A DNA stretch of 64,000 nt from Acetobacter vaccinii (GCF_008365315.1 NZ_CP043506.1:670001-734000), one strand, 5' to 3'; shown: positions 9,796 to 19,521, counted from the first letter of the stretch. Numbers and translations: made by a program. The notes: generated by a model not told the origin, from the letters alone.

Positions 9796-10596
9796 ATGTG
9801 TGCAGCCCCCACCACAACCCCACAGGCAACGCAGCCGCTGATTGCCGTGCGGGACATGACCATCGCTTTCGGCCCGAAAGTGATCCAGCATAACGTCTCC
9901 TTCGACCTCAAACGCGGCTCCATCTTTGCCGTCATGGGTGGGTCGGGCTGCGGCAAAAGCACCCTGCTGAAAAGCATGATCGGCCTGCTGCGCCCCACCA
10001 CAGGGCAAATCCTGGTGGAAGGGGAAGATTACTGGGCGCAGGATGATGCCCGGCGCACCGCCATCAACCATCGCTATGGGGTGCTTTTTCAAAGTGGCGC
10101 GTTGTGGAGCTCCATGACAGTGGGCGAAAACGTCGCCCTGCCGCTTGAAATGTTTACCAGCCTGCCGCCAGAAGTTGTGCGCAGGCTGGTTGAACTCAAG
10201 CTGGGCCTTGTCGGCATGGAACAGGCGATAGACCTGTTTCCGTCGGAAATTTCAGGCGGTATGCGCAAACGCGCAGGGCTTGCGCGCGCCATCGCCCTGG
10301 ACCCCGACATCCTGTTTTTTGACGAACCCTCGGCCGGGTTGGACCCCATAACCTCCGCCCGGCTGGACGACCTGATCCTGACCCTGCGCGACGGGCTTGG
10401 TGCGACAATTGTTATTGTCAGCCACGAACTGCCCAGCCTGTTTGCCATCGCGGATGACGGCATTTTCCTTGATGCCGTGACCCATACCCCCATTGCCCAT
10501 GGCTCCCCCACAGCCCTGCGCGATACCTGCACCATTCCGGAAGTGACGGCTTTCATGAACCGCGCCTCCTCCATTTCCGATACCGAAGAAGGCTGA
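9796..10596 (+). CDS. mlaF: MlaF-type ABC transporter ATPase
   Basis: The 266-residue cytoplasmic ATPase starts 5 bp after mlaE. Motifs in order are Walker A GGSGCGKST (48-56), a Q-loop near 100 (VLFQSGALWSSMTVGENV), an ABC signature in the MlaF variant form ISGGMRKRAGLARAIA, Walker B DILFFDEPSAGLDP and switch His in VIVSHELPSLF. The SGGMRKR signature is typical of the Mla/Mkl family and not of other importers. It powers lipid movement through MlaE. Confidence 0.93.
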   Translation: MCAAPTTTPQATQPLIAVRDMTIAFGPKVIQHNVSFDLKRGSIFAVMGGSGCGKSTLLKSMIGLLRPTTGQILVEGEDYWAQDDARRTAINHRYGVLFQSGALWSSMTVGENVALPLEMFTSLPPEVVRRLVELKLGLVGMEQAIDLFPSEISGGMRKRAGLARAIALDPDILFFDEPSAGLDPITSARLDDLILTLRDGLGATIVIVSHELPSLFAIADDGIFLDAVTHTPIAHGSPTALRDTCTIPEVTAFMNRASSISDTEEG

Positions 10597-10603
10597 GCGG
10601 CAC

Positions 10604-11560
10604 ATGTCACAAACCTCCAACCGCAAGACAATGCTCGGGGCGTTTGTAATCCTGGGCGGGTTGCTGGGCCTGTTCGTTATCATGGCCTTCGGTCACATGC
10701 AGATATTCACCCCCTCGCGCGAGGCGGCGGTTGTCTTCCAGAACTCCATCAGCGGGCTGTCCATCGGGGCACCGGTCAACTTCCGGGGCGTGAAGGTGGG
10801 CACGGTCAAAAGCATTACGCTGCGCTTTGATCCGGCAGACCACAAAGCCTACATCCCGGTGGTGCTGACACTCGACCCCGACCAGGTGCATGTCATCAAA
10901 GGGCCGTCCGGCGCGACGGATGTCAGCATTCAGGCTTTGATTGCCTATGGCCTGCGGGCGGAGCTGAACCTGCAAAGCTTTGTCACCGGCCAGTCCAACA
11001 TTGAACTGAACTTTGACAAATCCGTCCCAGCCGTCTTGCACCCACGCATTACCAACCTGCCGGAAATTCCTGTGCAGTTGTCTGCGGTGGAGCAGTTGAA
11101 GAACACGCTGACACAGCTCCCCCTCAAGGAAATCGGGCAGCATGCCGACACAGCCCTGCTGTCCATTACCGCTGTCAGCGAGGACCTGCGCCAGCAGTTG
11201 CCCTCAATCATCGCCAGCATCAAAAGCACGTCTGACCATTCCACCGACGCTATGGCTGCTGCGACCGAGGCTATCCGCACCCTTCAGTCCAAGCTGACCA
11301 TTACGCTGGACAAGATGAATACGCTGATGGAAACCGGCACCAACCAGCTTGATGCCCGCGGCAACGACCTGCATGCCACCCTGGCATCCGCCACCAAAAC
11401 GCTGGATTCCCTGCAAAGCATTCTGTCCCCCCGCTCGATCGACCGGGCCAACCTGGACACGGCGCTGCGCGATATTGCCGCGACGGCTTCCGCCCTGCGT
11501 GGTTTTTCCAGCGATATCGAACATAACCCACAACTGCTGCTGATGGGACGCCGCCCATGA
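10604..11560 (+). CDS. mlaD: MlaD-type MCE-domain substrate-binding protein
   Basis: The protein has 318 residues, with one membrane anchor (about residues 11-30) followed by an MCE domain (about 40-118) carrying GLSIGAPVNFRGVKVGTV. The remainder is a long helical region (KSTSDHSTDAMAAATEAI and KTLDSLQSILSPRSI) as in alphaproteobacterial MCE proteins, longer than the 183-residue Escherichia coli MlaD. The domain would form a periplasmic hexameric ring that carries phospholipids. It starts 7 bp after mlaF and overlaps the next gene by 4 bp (ATGA), which argues for one operon. Confidence 0.9.
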   Translation: MSQTSNRKTMLGAFVILGGLLGLFVIMAFGHMQIFTPSREAAVVFQNSISGLSIGAPVNFRGVKVGTVKSITLRFDPADHKAYIPVVLTLDPDQVHVIKGPSGATDVSIQALIAYGLRAELNLQSFVTGQSNIELNFDKSVPAVLHPRITNLPEIPVQLSAVEQLKNTLTQLPLKEIGQHADTALLSITAVSEDLRQQLPSIIASIKSTSDHSTDAMAAATEAIRTLQSKLTITLDKMNTLMETGTNQLDARGNDLHATLASATKTLDSLQSILSPRSIDRANLDTALRDIAATASALRGFSSDIEHNPQLLLMGRRP

Positions 11561-12204
11561 TCCGCCTGCCTACTCCTGCCTCCCACCCTGCGGACCGTCG
11601 GGTCAGGCAGCGCTTTGCCGTCAGGATGGCCGGTGTCATGGCCGGGTGCCTGCTGCTGGCCGGGTGTGCCGGGCCGCCGCTGCGCCTGTACACACTGGGC
11701 ATGCCATCGGACCGGGAGGCTCCACAGCCGCACCTGTCGCCCCGCGCGTCCACCATTGCCATAGGCCATGTTGTGGTGCCCGATTACCTGGACACACAGG
11801 ATATTCTGGTGCGCAATGGAGAGGAAATTCACCGTAACCAGTCGTCACGCTGGGCGTCGCGCCTGTCCATCGGCATTACCAACCTTGTTACCAACGAGAT
11901 CGCCAGCTTCCATCCATCAGAGCTGATTACCGACCAGCCTCTGGCCGATGCTGCCACCATGCAGATCCAGATCAACGTGTCCCGCTTTGACGTGGACTCT
12001 TCTGGTCAGGTCGTGCTGGAAGCCAACTGGTCCATTCTGCCAAGCGACCCCAACAAGCCGCTGATCCGCGACCGGGCGCAGATCCGGGATTTCGGGCCTG
12101 TGACCACCTCGGCAGATGTCGCGGCCCTTATGCGTGGGACTGTTATCAAGCTGGCTGACAAGATTAATGCCTCCCTGCCCTCCACGCTGACATCCGGGCA
12201 TTAA
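11557..12204 (+). CDS. ABC-type transport auxiliary lipoprotein (PqiC-like)
   Basis: The 215-residue protein overlaps mlaD by ATGA. The N-terminus has arginines, then the hydrophobic stretch MAGVMAGCLLLAGC with a lipobox ending at Cys37, so it is a predicted lipoprotein. The body (IAIGHVVVPDYLDTQDILVR, then SIGITNLVTNEIAS) fits the auxiliary component family that accompanies MCE transporters, related to PqiC. It probably forms the outer-membrane end or tether of the Mla system. There is no mlaC-like periplasmic shuttle gene in the cluster, which is common in alphaproteobacteria. The exact role is inference. Confidence 0.82.
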   Translation: MIRLPTPASHPADRRVRQRFAVRMAGVMAGCLLLAGCAGPPLRLYTLGMPSDREAPQPHLSPRASTIAIGHVVVPDYLDTQDILVRNGEEIHRNQSSRWASRLSIGITNLVTNEIASFHPSELITDQPLADAATMQIQINVSRFDVDSSGQVVLEANWSILPSDPNKPLIRDRAQIRDFGPVTTSADVAALMRGTVIKLADKINASLPSTLTSGH

Positions 12205-12317
12205 GCTTACCGCTAGAGTTTATGACAAAATCATCTCATTGACCGAGGTCGCTTTCCTTTTCCCTTACGTTTTTTAGAATGCAGCCGCCCACCTGCATGC
12301 GCTGAGGGAGAAGGTCA

Positions 12318-12650
12318 GTGAGCGACACCGCCGAAACCAATCATCTTCTCAAAAAAATATACGCTTTGAAGTTTCTTGAATCTCAAGGAATAACCGTCAA
12401 TTTTAACGAACTGGCGACAGAATATAACGCCGTTCTGCAGGCCATGGCGGAAGCCAAAAGCAAGCTGGCAAACTTTCAGGCCATGGAAAAGAAATGGACC
12501 CTGCAAGGCAACATGTCAGAATATGCCGGGGCCAAAGCGGAATGGCAGCAGAAACTTGAAAAGTCTTTTTCTATCAAAGAAAAATTTGAACGCGACCACA
12601 GGCTCTACCTGGACATTATCAAAGACATTCACGAAGCCCGCAAAAGCTGA
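12318..12650 (+). CDS. Hypothetical helical protein, 110 residues
   Basis: Not recognised. The start is GTG at 12318, preceded by GAGGGAGAAGG at 12304-12314, a good ribosome-binding site. The product is hydrophilic and almost wholly helical by inspection, with heptad-like charged stretches (AMAEAKSKLANFQAMEKKW, KLEKSFSIKEKFERDH) that suggest a short coiled coil. It has no signal peptide or membrane segment and no cysteine. Base use is noticeably more AT-rich than neighbours, with AAA and AAT codons. It follows the mla operon by 113 bp and is closed by the hairpin at 12857-12893. It might be an adaptor or a lineage-specific protein. Confidence 0.7.
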   Translation: MSDTAETNHLLKKIYALKFLESQGITVNFNELATEYNAVLQAMAEAKSKLANFQAMEKKWTLQGNMSEYAGAKAEWQQKLEKSFSIKEKFERDHRLYLDIIKDIHEARKS

Positions 12651-12856
12651 CAACGGACTAGCAGCCAGATAGCCCCCGCGACCTCCCCCCATTGAGGTAA
12701 TGCCGTGTGGCTGGCCGTCAGGCGGGCCTTGTCCTGCCTGACACATCCCCCTCCCGGCAACTTGGGGTAAAGATGCTGCTGCTTCATCGGGCCACAATGG
12801 CAGACGCCACTATGTCGTGTTCCATGCCCCTGCAATGCCGCAGCATTCCATAACAA

Positions 12857-12893
12857 AAAAGCCCGGCATGGCGTTACGCCAGACCGGGCTTTT
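12857..12893. terminator. Bidirectional terminator between the orphan gene and sdhB
   Basis: The stem AAAAGCCCGG (12857-12866) pairs with CCGGGCTTTT (12884-12893), with an inner TGGCG/CGCCA helix, giving one long hairpin flanked by A and T runs on both sides. It lies between the convergent genes ending at 12650 (plus) and 12923 (minus), so it can serve both. Confidence 0.8.
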
Positions 12894-12922
12894 GTTCAGT
12901 CAGGCTGCACGCAGCCTGTCAG

Positions 12923-13705
12923 TCAGAGCTTACGCTCCAGCTGCAGTTCCTTGATCCGGCCGATCGCCTTGGCCGGGTTCAAACCCTTGGGACAGGTCTG
13001 GGTGCAGTTCATGATCGTGCGGCAGGCGTACAGCTTGAAAGTATCTTCAAGCGCATCAAGCCGCTCACCCGTATGTTCGTCACGGCTGTCTGCAATCCAG
13101 CGATAAGCTGCCAGCAGCACGGCCGGGCCGAGGTAACGGTCACCATTCCACCAGTAGGACGGGCAGGACGTGGTGCAGCAGAAGCACAGAATGCACTCCC
13201 ACATACCATCCAGCTTGCCGCGCTCTTCAATACTCTGGCGGCGCTCACCATCGGGTGGTGGGGCGCTGTCGGCCTGCATCCAGGGCTGGATGGAACGCAA
13301 CTGGGCGTAGGCACCATCCAGATTGGACACAAGGTCCTTCACGATCGGCATATGGGGAAGCGGATAAATCCGCACATCGCCCTTGATGTCCTTGATCGGC
13401 TTGAGGCAGGCCAGCGTGTTTTCGCCATCAATGTTCATGGCGCACGACCCGCAAATACCCTCGCGGCAGGAACGCCGGAAAGTCAGGGTCGGGTCCACCT
13501 CGTTCTTGATGTGGATAATGGCGTCAAGCACCATTGGCCCGATGGTATCAAGGTCCAGTTCGTAGGAATCGATGACAGGGTTTTTGCCATCTTCCGGAGA
13601 CCAGCGATAAATCCGGAATGTCCGGACGTTCTTCGCACCCGCCGGGGCAGGAACAGTCTTACCTGTCCCGATGGTGCTGTTGCGTGGCAGTCTGAGTTCG
13701 ACCAT
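12923..13705 (-). CDS. sdhB: Succinate dehydrogenase iron-sulfur subunit
   Basis: The protein has 260 residues. It carries the plant-type 2Fe-2S ligands [11 protein letters not shown] with a later Cys in TLAC, then the 4Fe-4S and 3Fe-4S ligands in [20 protein letters not shown] and [17 protein letters not shown]. It carries electrons from the flavin of SdhA to quinone at the membrane anchor. It is the last gene of sdhCDAB, 24 bp after sdhA, and is followed by a strong terminator. Confidence 0.97.
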   Translation of the reverse strand: MVELRLPRNSTIGTGKTVPAPAGAKNVRTFRIYRWSPEDGKNPVIDSYELDLDTIGPMVLDAIIHIKNEVDPTLTFRRSCREGICGSCAMNIDGENTLACLKPIKDIKGDVRIYPLPHMPIVKDLVSNLDGAYAQLRSIQPWMQADSAPPPDGERRQSIEERGKLDGMWECILCFCCTTSCPSYWWNGDRYLGPAVLLAAYRWIADSRDEHTGERLDALEDTFKLYACRTIMNCTQTCPKGLNPAKAIGRIKELQLERKL

Positions 13706-13729
13706 TTTCGCCTCCCTTTGCCCGGCAGA

Positions 13730-15541
13730 TCAGTAAACGCGCTTTTTGGGCGGGAAGACCTCGACCTCATCGGTCAGGGTCTTCATGTGCACCGGACGGT
13801 AGGTCAGCTTCACGCCGCCTTTGTCATCCAGCCAGGATACGGAGTGTTTGAGCCATTCGTGGTCGTCACGATCGGGGTAGTCGTCACGCGCGTGGGCGCC
13901 ACGGCTTTCATGGCGGGCCAGCCCGCTTTCCAGCGTGACCGTGGCGTTGGCCAGAAGGTTCTCAAACTCCAGAGCTTCCATCAGGTCGCTGTTCCAGATC
14001 AGCGACGTGTCGGAAACGGCGATATCACCAAGGCCGCCCCAGATCTCACGGATCTTATCAACGCCTTCCTGCAGGCTTTCCTGCGTACGGAAAACCGCCG
14101 CATGGGTCTGCATGTCGCGCTGCAGGCGGTCACGCATGGCGGACACCTTGGTGCCACCCTTGGCGTAACGCAGCTTGTCCAGACGATCGAGCGCCATTTC
14201 CCCCGCCCCTGCGGGCAGCGGACGCACGAAGTCGGACGGCTTGACCACTTCTGCCGCACGGCGGGACGCAGCACGACCAAACACGATAAGATCAAGCAGC
14301 GAGTTGGTGCCAAGGCGGTTAGCCCCATGCACGGACACGCAGGCGGCCTCGCCCACGGCCATCAGGCCCGGCACAACAGCATCGGGGTTGTCAGCCGTGG
14401 GGCGCACAACCTCACCATGGATATTGGTCGGGATACCGCCCATGTTGTAATGCACGGTCGGCAGAACCGGCACAGGTTCCTTCGTCACATCAACGCCTGC
14501 GAAAATGCGGGATGTTTCGATAATACCCGGCAGGCGCTGGTGCAGCAGGTCGGAGCCCAGATGCTCAAGGTGCATCATGATGTGGTCTTTCTTGGGACCA
14601 CAGCCACGGCCTTCCTTGATCTCGATCGTCATGGCACGAGAGACCACATCGCGCGAGGCAAGATCCTTCGCCGTCGGCGCGTAACGCTCCATAAAGCGCT
14701 CACCTTCCGAGTTGGTCAGATACGCGCCTTCACCACGGCAGCCCTCTGTCAGCAGACAGCCAGCGGGGTAGATGCCGGTGGGGTGGAACTGCACGAACTC
14801 CATGTCCTGCGTAGGCAGGCCCGCACGCATGACCATGCCGTTGCCGTCACCCGTGCAGGTGTGGGCCGAGGTGCAGGACTGGTACGCACGGCCGTAACCG
14901 CCGGTGGCCAGCACGACCATCTTGGCATTGAAGCGATGGATGGTGCCGTCGTCCTGACACCAGGCCACAACGCCACGGCAGGCCCCTTCATCATCCATAA
15001 TCAGGTCAATGCCGAAGTATTCGACAAAAAATTCCACATTATGCTTCAGGCACTGCTGATACAGCGTGTGCAGGATGGCGTGGCCCGTACGGTCGGCAGC
15101 GGCGCAGGCGCGGGGCACAGGGGCCTTGCCGTAGTCGCTCATATGCCCACCAAACGGACGCTGATAGATGCGGCCATCTTCCGTGCGGGAGAACGGCACA
15201 CCAAAATGTTCCAGTTCCTGCACGGCGGGCACGGCCTCGCGGCACATAAACTCAATGGCATCCTGGTCACCCAGCCAGTCCGACCCCTTGACGGTGTCGT
15301 ACATGTGCCAGCGCCAGTTATCTTCCGCCATGTTACCAAGTGAGGCCCCGATACCCCCCTGGGCAGCCACGGTATGGCTACGGGTCGGGAAAACCTTGGT
15401 CACGCAGGCGGTTTTAAGCCCTGCGGCCCCCATGCCCAGCGTAGCGCGCAGGCCCGAACCACCCGCACCCACAACCACCACGTCATAAGCGTGGTCAACA
15501 ATCCTGTAAGCTCCCCTTGAAGGAGAGGAATTGGCATTCAT
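13730..15541 (-). CDS. sdhA: Succinate dehydrogenase flavoprotein subunit
   Basis: The protein has 603 residues from the ATG at 15541, preceded by AGGAGAGG in the antisense reading of 15520-15530; an upstream in-frame start at 15616 is unlikely. It shows the FAD Rossmann motif [16 protein letters not shown] (residues 20-36), the covalent FAD attachment segment [15 protein letters not shown] with His56, and the active-site region [20 protein letters not shown]. It oxidises succinate to fumarate in the TCA cycle and feeds complex II. It lies between sdhD and sdhB. Confidence 0.97.
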   Translation of the reverse strand: MNANSSPSRGAYRIVDHAYDVVVVGAGGSGLRATLGMGAAGLKTACVTKVFPTRSHTVAAQGGIGASLGNMAEDNWRWHMYDTVKGSDWLGDQDAIEFMCREAVPAVQELEHFGVPFSRTEDGRIYQRPFGGHMSDYGKAPVPRACAAADRTGHAILHTLYQQCLKHNVEFFVEYFGIDLIMDDEGACRGVVAWCQDDGTIHRFNAKMVVLATGGYGRAYQSCTSAHTCTGDGNGMVMRAGLPTQDMEFVQFHPTGIYPAGCLLTEGCRGEGAYLTNSEGERFMERYAPTAKDLASRDVVSRAMTIEIKEGRGCGPKKDHIMMHLEHLGSDLLHQRLPGIIETSRIFAGVDVTKEPVPVLPTVHYNMGGIPTNIHGEVVRPTADNPDAVVPGLMAVGEAACVSVHGANRLGTNSLLDLIVFGRAASRRAAEVVKPSDFVRPLPAGAGEMALDRLDKLRYAKGGTKVSAMRDRLQRDMQTHAAVFRTQESLQEGVDKIREIWGGLGDIAVSDTSLIWNSDLMEALEFENLLANATVTLESGLARHESRGAHARDDYPDRDDHEWLKHSVSWLDDKGGVKLTYRPVHMKTLTDEVEVFPPKKRVY

Positions 15542-15655
15542 CGTGACGGCGCTCCCAATATGCGTTCGGCCTGTCAGTCGTTCATGGTCATGCCGCCGGG
15601 TATCCGACCTGTCCACCGGCGGCCCATCATTCTCAATAGTGTGGCAAAGGCCCGC

Positions 15656-16069
15656 TTATTTCGCAGAGCTACCTGACGCCACCAGCCTGATCACGGCAAA
15701 AACCCCCAGAAGACCCAGGAGAGACGTGCCGATCTTGACCAAAAGCCGCGCGGGCAGATGTGCCTTGCCGTGCACGTAGTCATCCACGATCACCTGCAGG
15801 CCAACCTGCGCGTGGTAGAAGGTGGTAATGATCAGTGCGGCCAGCATGGTGGCGTTCACGGGCTTGCCGCCCCACTTCACCACTTCTGCGTGGTCTGCGC
15901 CGCCCAGGCGGAACATCTGCACCACAAACCAGCTGGACAACGGCAGCAGGGTTGCGGCGGATGCGCGCTCGGCCCACCAGTGGCCCACGCCGGAATGCCC
16001 AGCACCCAGCCCGCGTGCGCGCCCAAGCTGGGAACGCATGACCTCGATATGCGGAGTGTTCGCGTTCAT
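15656..16069 (-). CDS. sdhD: Succinate dehydrogenase membrane anchor subunit SdhD
   Basis: The protein has 137 residues with three hydrophobic segments (about 37-55, 72-92 and 110-130). The central AALIITTFYHAQVGLQVIVDDYVH is typical of SdhD: the His in FYHAQ is the expected haem b ligand and the following DDY contributes to the quinone site. The ATG at 16069 lies 1 bp past the sdhC stop codon, so translation is probably coupled. It anchors the dehydrogenase to the inner membrane. Confidence 0.92.
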   Translation of the reverse strand: MNANTPHIEVMRSQLGRARGLGAGHSGVGHWWAERASAATLLPLSSWFVVQMFRLGGADHAEVVKWGGKPVNATMLAALIITTFYHAQVGLQVIVDDYVHGKAHLPARLLVKIGTSLLGLLGVFAVIRLVASGSSAK

Positions 16070-16070
16070 T

Positions 16071-16544
16071 TCAGCCTACCTTCCCTGCTCTGGCCCGGCT
16101 GCGACGACGGCAGCCGCTAACACACAGCAGTGCGAGGGCAAGCACGGTGCTCACCCCTGCTGTCACGCCGACGGCAACGGGGCCGTCCTCATTGATTTCT
16201 TTTTTGTCAAAACGGTAACCGCTGTCCCAGATCAGGTGGCGGATGCCGCCGACCGTGTGGTACACAACGGATGCCAGCCAACCCACCAGCACAAGCTGGC
16301 CCAGGGGATTACCCGTGACCTTGCGTGCCGTAGCATAAGCCTTTGGCCCCTTGGCCGCTGCACCAAGCCAAAAAACGCCCAGTGTCGCGCCCGCCGTGGC
16401 AATAACGCCCGTAATACGGTTTGTGATCGAAAGAACCATGGAAAGCCGATAACGGTAGACCTGCAAATGCGGCGACATAGGCCGCTGCACCAGTGTGCCG
16501 TCACTTCGACTCCCCACGTAAAGAGCCTTACGGATATCCTGCAT
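16071..16544 (-). CDS. sdhC: Succinate dehydrogenase cytochrome b556 subunit SdhC
   Basis: About 157 residues from the ATG at 16544 (MQDIRKALYVG). An upstream GTG or ATG at 16604 would add about 20 residues of no family character. RPMSPHLQVYRYRLSMVLSI is the SdhC family signature near the N-terminus, and YHTVGGIRHLIWDSG carries the haem-binding histidine. Three membrane helices follow. It is the first gene of sdhCDAB. The C-terminus ends in an arginine-rich tail. Confidence 0.92.
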   Translation of the reverse strand: MQDIRKALYVGSRSDGTLVQRPMSPHLQVYRYRLSMVLSITNRITGVIATAGATLGVFWLGAAAKGPKAYATARKVTGNPLGQLVLVGWLASVVYHTVGGIRHLIWDSGYRFDKKEINEDGPVAVGVTAGVSTVLALALLCVSGCRRRSRARAGKVG

Positions 16545-16682
16545 TGTCAGCCTCGTACCCCGTCTGTGTTCCGCCACCGCAATGGCGCCAGCGGACCTGT
16601 GCATCGCTTTGTCCTACGCCCCGCCACTCCGGCCGGTCAATTCAGGCTATCAACACGAGACCGAGAGGGGCGGGATTCTCAC

Positions 16683-17705
16683 TCAGGCGTGTGCACGCAG
16701 GAGATCGAGCGCAATCATTGTTTCGGCAATCTGCACTGCGTTAAGTGCCGCGCCTTTCCTCAGGTTGTCCGACACGCACCAGAAGGCCAGACCATGGGGC
16801 ACGGTAGGATCGACACGAAGGCGTGACACATAGCTTGCGTCCTCACCCACGCATTCAATCGGTGTCACGTAGCCACCGTCTTCACGCTGGTCCAGCAGGA
16901 CTACCCCCTCCGCACCGCGCAGGGCCTCACGCGCACGCTCAAGGTCCACTGGCTCGGCAAATTCGGCCACAACCGCTTCCGAATGACCGATAAACACCGG
17001 AACACGCACACAGGTTGCCAGCACTTCCACATCGGGGTCGAGAATCTTGCGGGTCTCGACTCGCATCTTCCACTCTTCCTTGGTCGCGCCGTCTTCCATG
17101 AAGCGGTCGATCTGGGGAATGCAGTTAAAGGCGATCTGCTTCTGGAACTGTTCCACCTTGGGCGGATCATTCACAAAGCTGCCACGGGTCTGGGCAAACA
17201 GTTCGTCCATCCCATCCTTCCCCGCGCCGGAGACAGCCTGGTACGTGGACACCACCACCCGCTTGAGGGTGAACAGGTCGTGCAGGGGCTTGAGCGCCAC
17301 CACCATCTGAATGGTCGAGCAGTTCGGGTTGGCAATGATGTTGCGCTTGATCTGCTTCAGCGCATCCGGGTTCACCTCTGGCACCACCAGCGGCACATCG
17401 GGGTCCATCCGGAACTGGGAGGTATTGTCGATGACAACACAGCCCGCCTTGGCCGCGATGGGGGCATATTTGGCGGAAACCGATGCTCCGGGGGAAAACA
17501 GTGCGACATCCCAGCCGGTGAAATCAAAGGTTTCGAGGTTTTCAACCTTCACAACCTTGTTGCCGAACGACACCTCACGCCCGGCAGAGCGGGGCGAGGC
17601 CAACGCGGCAATAGCGTCCACCGGAAATTCCCGTTCGGCCAGGGTTTTGAGAATTTCACGCCCTACGGCACCCGTCGCACCAACAACAGCAACCCGATAA
17701 CCCAT
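16683..17705 (-). CDS. asd: Aspartate-semialdehyde dehydrogenase
   Basis: The protein has 340 residues, the family length. The N-terminus YRVAVVGATGAVGREILKTL is the NADP-binding Rossmann fold; ANPNCSTIQMVVALKPLHD holds the catalytic cysteine; VSTYQAVSGAGKDGMDEL and the RVPVFIGHSEAV segment are also conserved. It reduces aspartyl phosphate to aspartate semialdehyde, the branch point to lysine/diaminopimelate, threonine and methionine. It is transcribed toward sdhC with a 138-bp gap that shows no clear terminator. Confidence 0.96.
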   Translation of the reverse strand: MGYRVAVVGATGAVGREILKTLAEREFPVDAIAALASPRSAGREVSFGNKVVKVENLETFDFTGWDVALFSPGASVSAKYAPIAAKAGCVVIDNTSQFRMDPDVPLVVPEVNPDALKQIKRNIIANPNCSTIQMVVALKPLHDLFTLKRVVVSTYQAVSGAGKDGMDELFAQTRGSFVNDPPKVEQFQKQIAFNCIPQIDRFMEDGATKEEWKMRVETRKILDPDVEVLATCVRVPVFIGHSEAVVAEFAEPVDLERAREALRGAEGVVLLDQREDGGYVTPIECVGEDASYVSRLRVDPTVPHGLAFWCVSDNLRKGAALNAVQIAETMIALDLLRAHA

Positions 17706-18034
17706 GATCCACCTTCTTCCCTGTCTTCTTCCTGTACAGTCTGAATGCGTGCGTTCCTGGCAACCGCGACATACGCGCTTCCGGCACGGGCAACAGCATG
17801 GCGGCAGACCCTAGACCATTCGCCCCACAAAGGGAATTGCCCACTCCACACCCGCCCGCCCCCTGCACAGGCCGAAACGAAATCGTTTTTTCAGTGTGGT
17901 TATTTTGATGCATATCAATGCGGCCCACGCGGGAAAAACGCTCTCATACCAGCCTTGGGGCAGGGAGACGCATCTCGCACACGCTCCGCGAGACATCGCG
18001 CCAGACCGACCTGACAGAACGGACTGGAAAAAAC
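17706..18034. promoter_or_regulatory. Divergent region between asd and pntAA
   Basis: This 329-bp region has no supported gene. It must hold the promoters for asd (minus) and for the pnt operon (plus). An AT-rich island around 17881-17920 is the most promoter-like part. No operator or riboswitch was recognised. Confidence 0.45.
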
Positions 18035-19183
18035 GTGACCGTTACAATCGCCATCCTTAAGGAAACGCAGCCCGACGAAAAACGGGTTGCCATGATCCCG
18101 GCGGTGGCGCAGCGCCTGGCCCACCTTGGTGCCACCCTTGCGGTGGAACAGGGCGCAGGCCAGGCCGCCACCTACCCCGATGCCACCTATACACAGGCGG
18201 GGGTCAGCCTGGTGGCCGACCGGACCAGCCTTGTTGCCCAGGCCGATATCGTGCTGGCCGTGCAGCCCCCTCCGCTGGAGGTGGTGCAGGCCATGAAGCC
18301 GGGCAGCCTGCTGGTGTCATTCCTCTACGCTACCAGCCAGCCCGACCTGGTCCGTGCCCTACGTGACCAGCGCGTGACCACCTTTGCCATGGAGATGATA
18401 CCGCGTATCAGCCGCGCCCAGGCCATGGATGCCCTGTCCAGTCAGGCGGCCCTTGCGGGGTATTATGCCCCTCTGCTGGGCTGTGTACATATGCAGAAAA
18501 TCCTGCCCATGATGACAACCGCCGTCGGGTCCCTCCGCGCGGCGCATGTGCTTGTCATGGGGCTTGGGGTTGCCGGGCTACAGGCACTGGCCACAGCACA
18601 CCGGCTGGGGGCCATTTGCGAAGGCTACGACGTACGCCCCGAAACACGGGAGGAAGCAGCCTCCGTCGGGGCAAAGTTCGTGGACACCGGCGTGGATGCC
18701 CGCGGCGCTGGCGGCTATGCGCGGGAACTGACGGCGGAGGAAAAAGCCAAGGTCCGCACCGTTCTCAGCCAGCATATCGCCCAGGCGGATATGATCATCA
18801 CCACCGCCTCCGTCCCCGGTCGGCGCGCCCCACGCCTGATTGATGCCCAGCAACTGGCGGGCATGAAGGAAGGGTCCGTGGTGGTGGACATGGGCGCACC
18901 CAACGGCGGCAACTGTGAAGGCACCAAGGCGGGAGAGATCGTCCGGGTTGGCCCCGTCACCCTTGTCGGCCCCACCAACCTGCCCTCCTGCCTGGCCGCA
19001 CAGGCCAGCGAACTTTACGCCAAGAACATCCTCAACCTGTTGCAGCAGGTGCTGCATGACGGGGTGCTCAAACCCGACTTTACAGACGATGTCATTGCCG
19101 GGACCACCCTGACCCATGACGGCACCATTACCAACCCCGCCATCCGGCAGGCCCTTGAGCCTGCACCTGCGGAGAAAGCCTGA
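18035..19183 (+). CDS. pntAA: Proton-translocating NAD(P) transhydrogenase subunit alpha, part 1
   Basis: The protein has 382 residues from the GTG at 18035 (VTVTIAILKETQPDEKRVAM); the family always starts with such an IGVPKE/IAILKE stretch, so an upstream in-frame extension to 17918 is rejected. VLVMGLGVAGLQALATAHRLGA is the NAD-binding fold (domain I). It corresponds to the soluble NADH-binding part of PntA. In this organism type the alpha subunit is split in two genes, as in Rhodospirillum. It overlaps pntAB by 1 bp. The complex exchanges hydride between NADH and NADP+ using the proton gradient. Confidence 0.94.
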   Translation: MTVTIAILKETQPDEKRVAMIPAVAQRLAHLGATLAVEQGAGQAATYPDATYTQAGVSLVADRTSLVAQADIVLAVQPPPLEVVQAMKPGSLLVSFLYATSQPDLVRALRDQRVTTFAMEMIPRISRAQAMDALSSQAALAGYYAPLLGCVHMQKILPMMTTAVGSLRAAHVLVMGLGVAGLQALATAHRLGAICEGYDVRPETREEAASVGAKFVDTGVDARGAGGYARELTAEEKAKVRTVLSQHIAQADMIITTASVPGRRAPRLIDAQQLAGMKEGSVVVDMGAPNGGNCEGTKAGEIVRVGPVTLVGPTNLPSCLAAQASELYAKNILNLLQQVLHDGVLKPDFTDDVIAGTTLTHDGTITNPAIRQALEPAPAEKA

Positions 19184-19521
19184 TGGAATCCGCAACATCC
19201 ATGACCCTTCTGGTCGCGCTTTATATTTTCATGCTGGCGGCCTTTACCGGCTACGTGGTGATCAGCCGCGTACCCTCCATCCTGCATACCCCACTGATGT
19301 CGGGGTCCAACTTTATCCACGGCATTGTGGTCGTGGGCGCGCTGGATGCGCTGTTTAACGCCACAACCCCGCTGGAACAGGCCATCGGTTTTGTGGGGGT
19401 CTTTCTGGGGGCTGGCAATGTCATGGGCGGTTATGTGGTGACAGACCGCATGCTGGCCATGTTCCGCCCCAGCCAGAAACCCGCAGCCCCAACACAGGAG
19501 CCCCCCCAACATGGTCAGTGA
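19183..19521 (+). CDS. pntAB: Transhydrogenase subunit alpha, part 2 (membrane)
   Basis: The protein has 112 residues and shares one base with the pntAA stop (TGATG). Three to four short hydrophobic helices are visible (LLVALYIFMLAAFTGYVVI, IHGIVVVGALDALF, IGFVGVFLGAGNVMGGYVV), matching the small membrane part of the split alpha subunit. The C-terminal tail is proline-rich and soluble. It overlaps pntB by 11 bp. It forms part of the proton channel (domain II). Confidence 0.92.
   Translation: MESATSMTLLVALYIFMLAAFTGYVVISRVPSILHTPLMSGSNFIHGIVVVGALDALFNATTPLEQAIGFVGVFLGAGNVMGGYVVTDRMLAMFRPSQKPAAPTQEPPQHGQ

Noticed and set aside
13073..15343. Long plus-strand frame (about 750 codons) opposite sdhA and sdhB
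   Set aside because: Antisense to two strongly conserved genes; no domain recognised.
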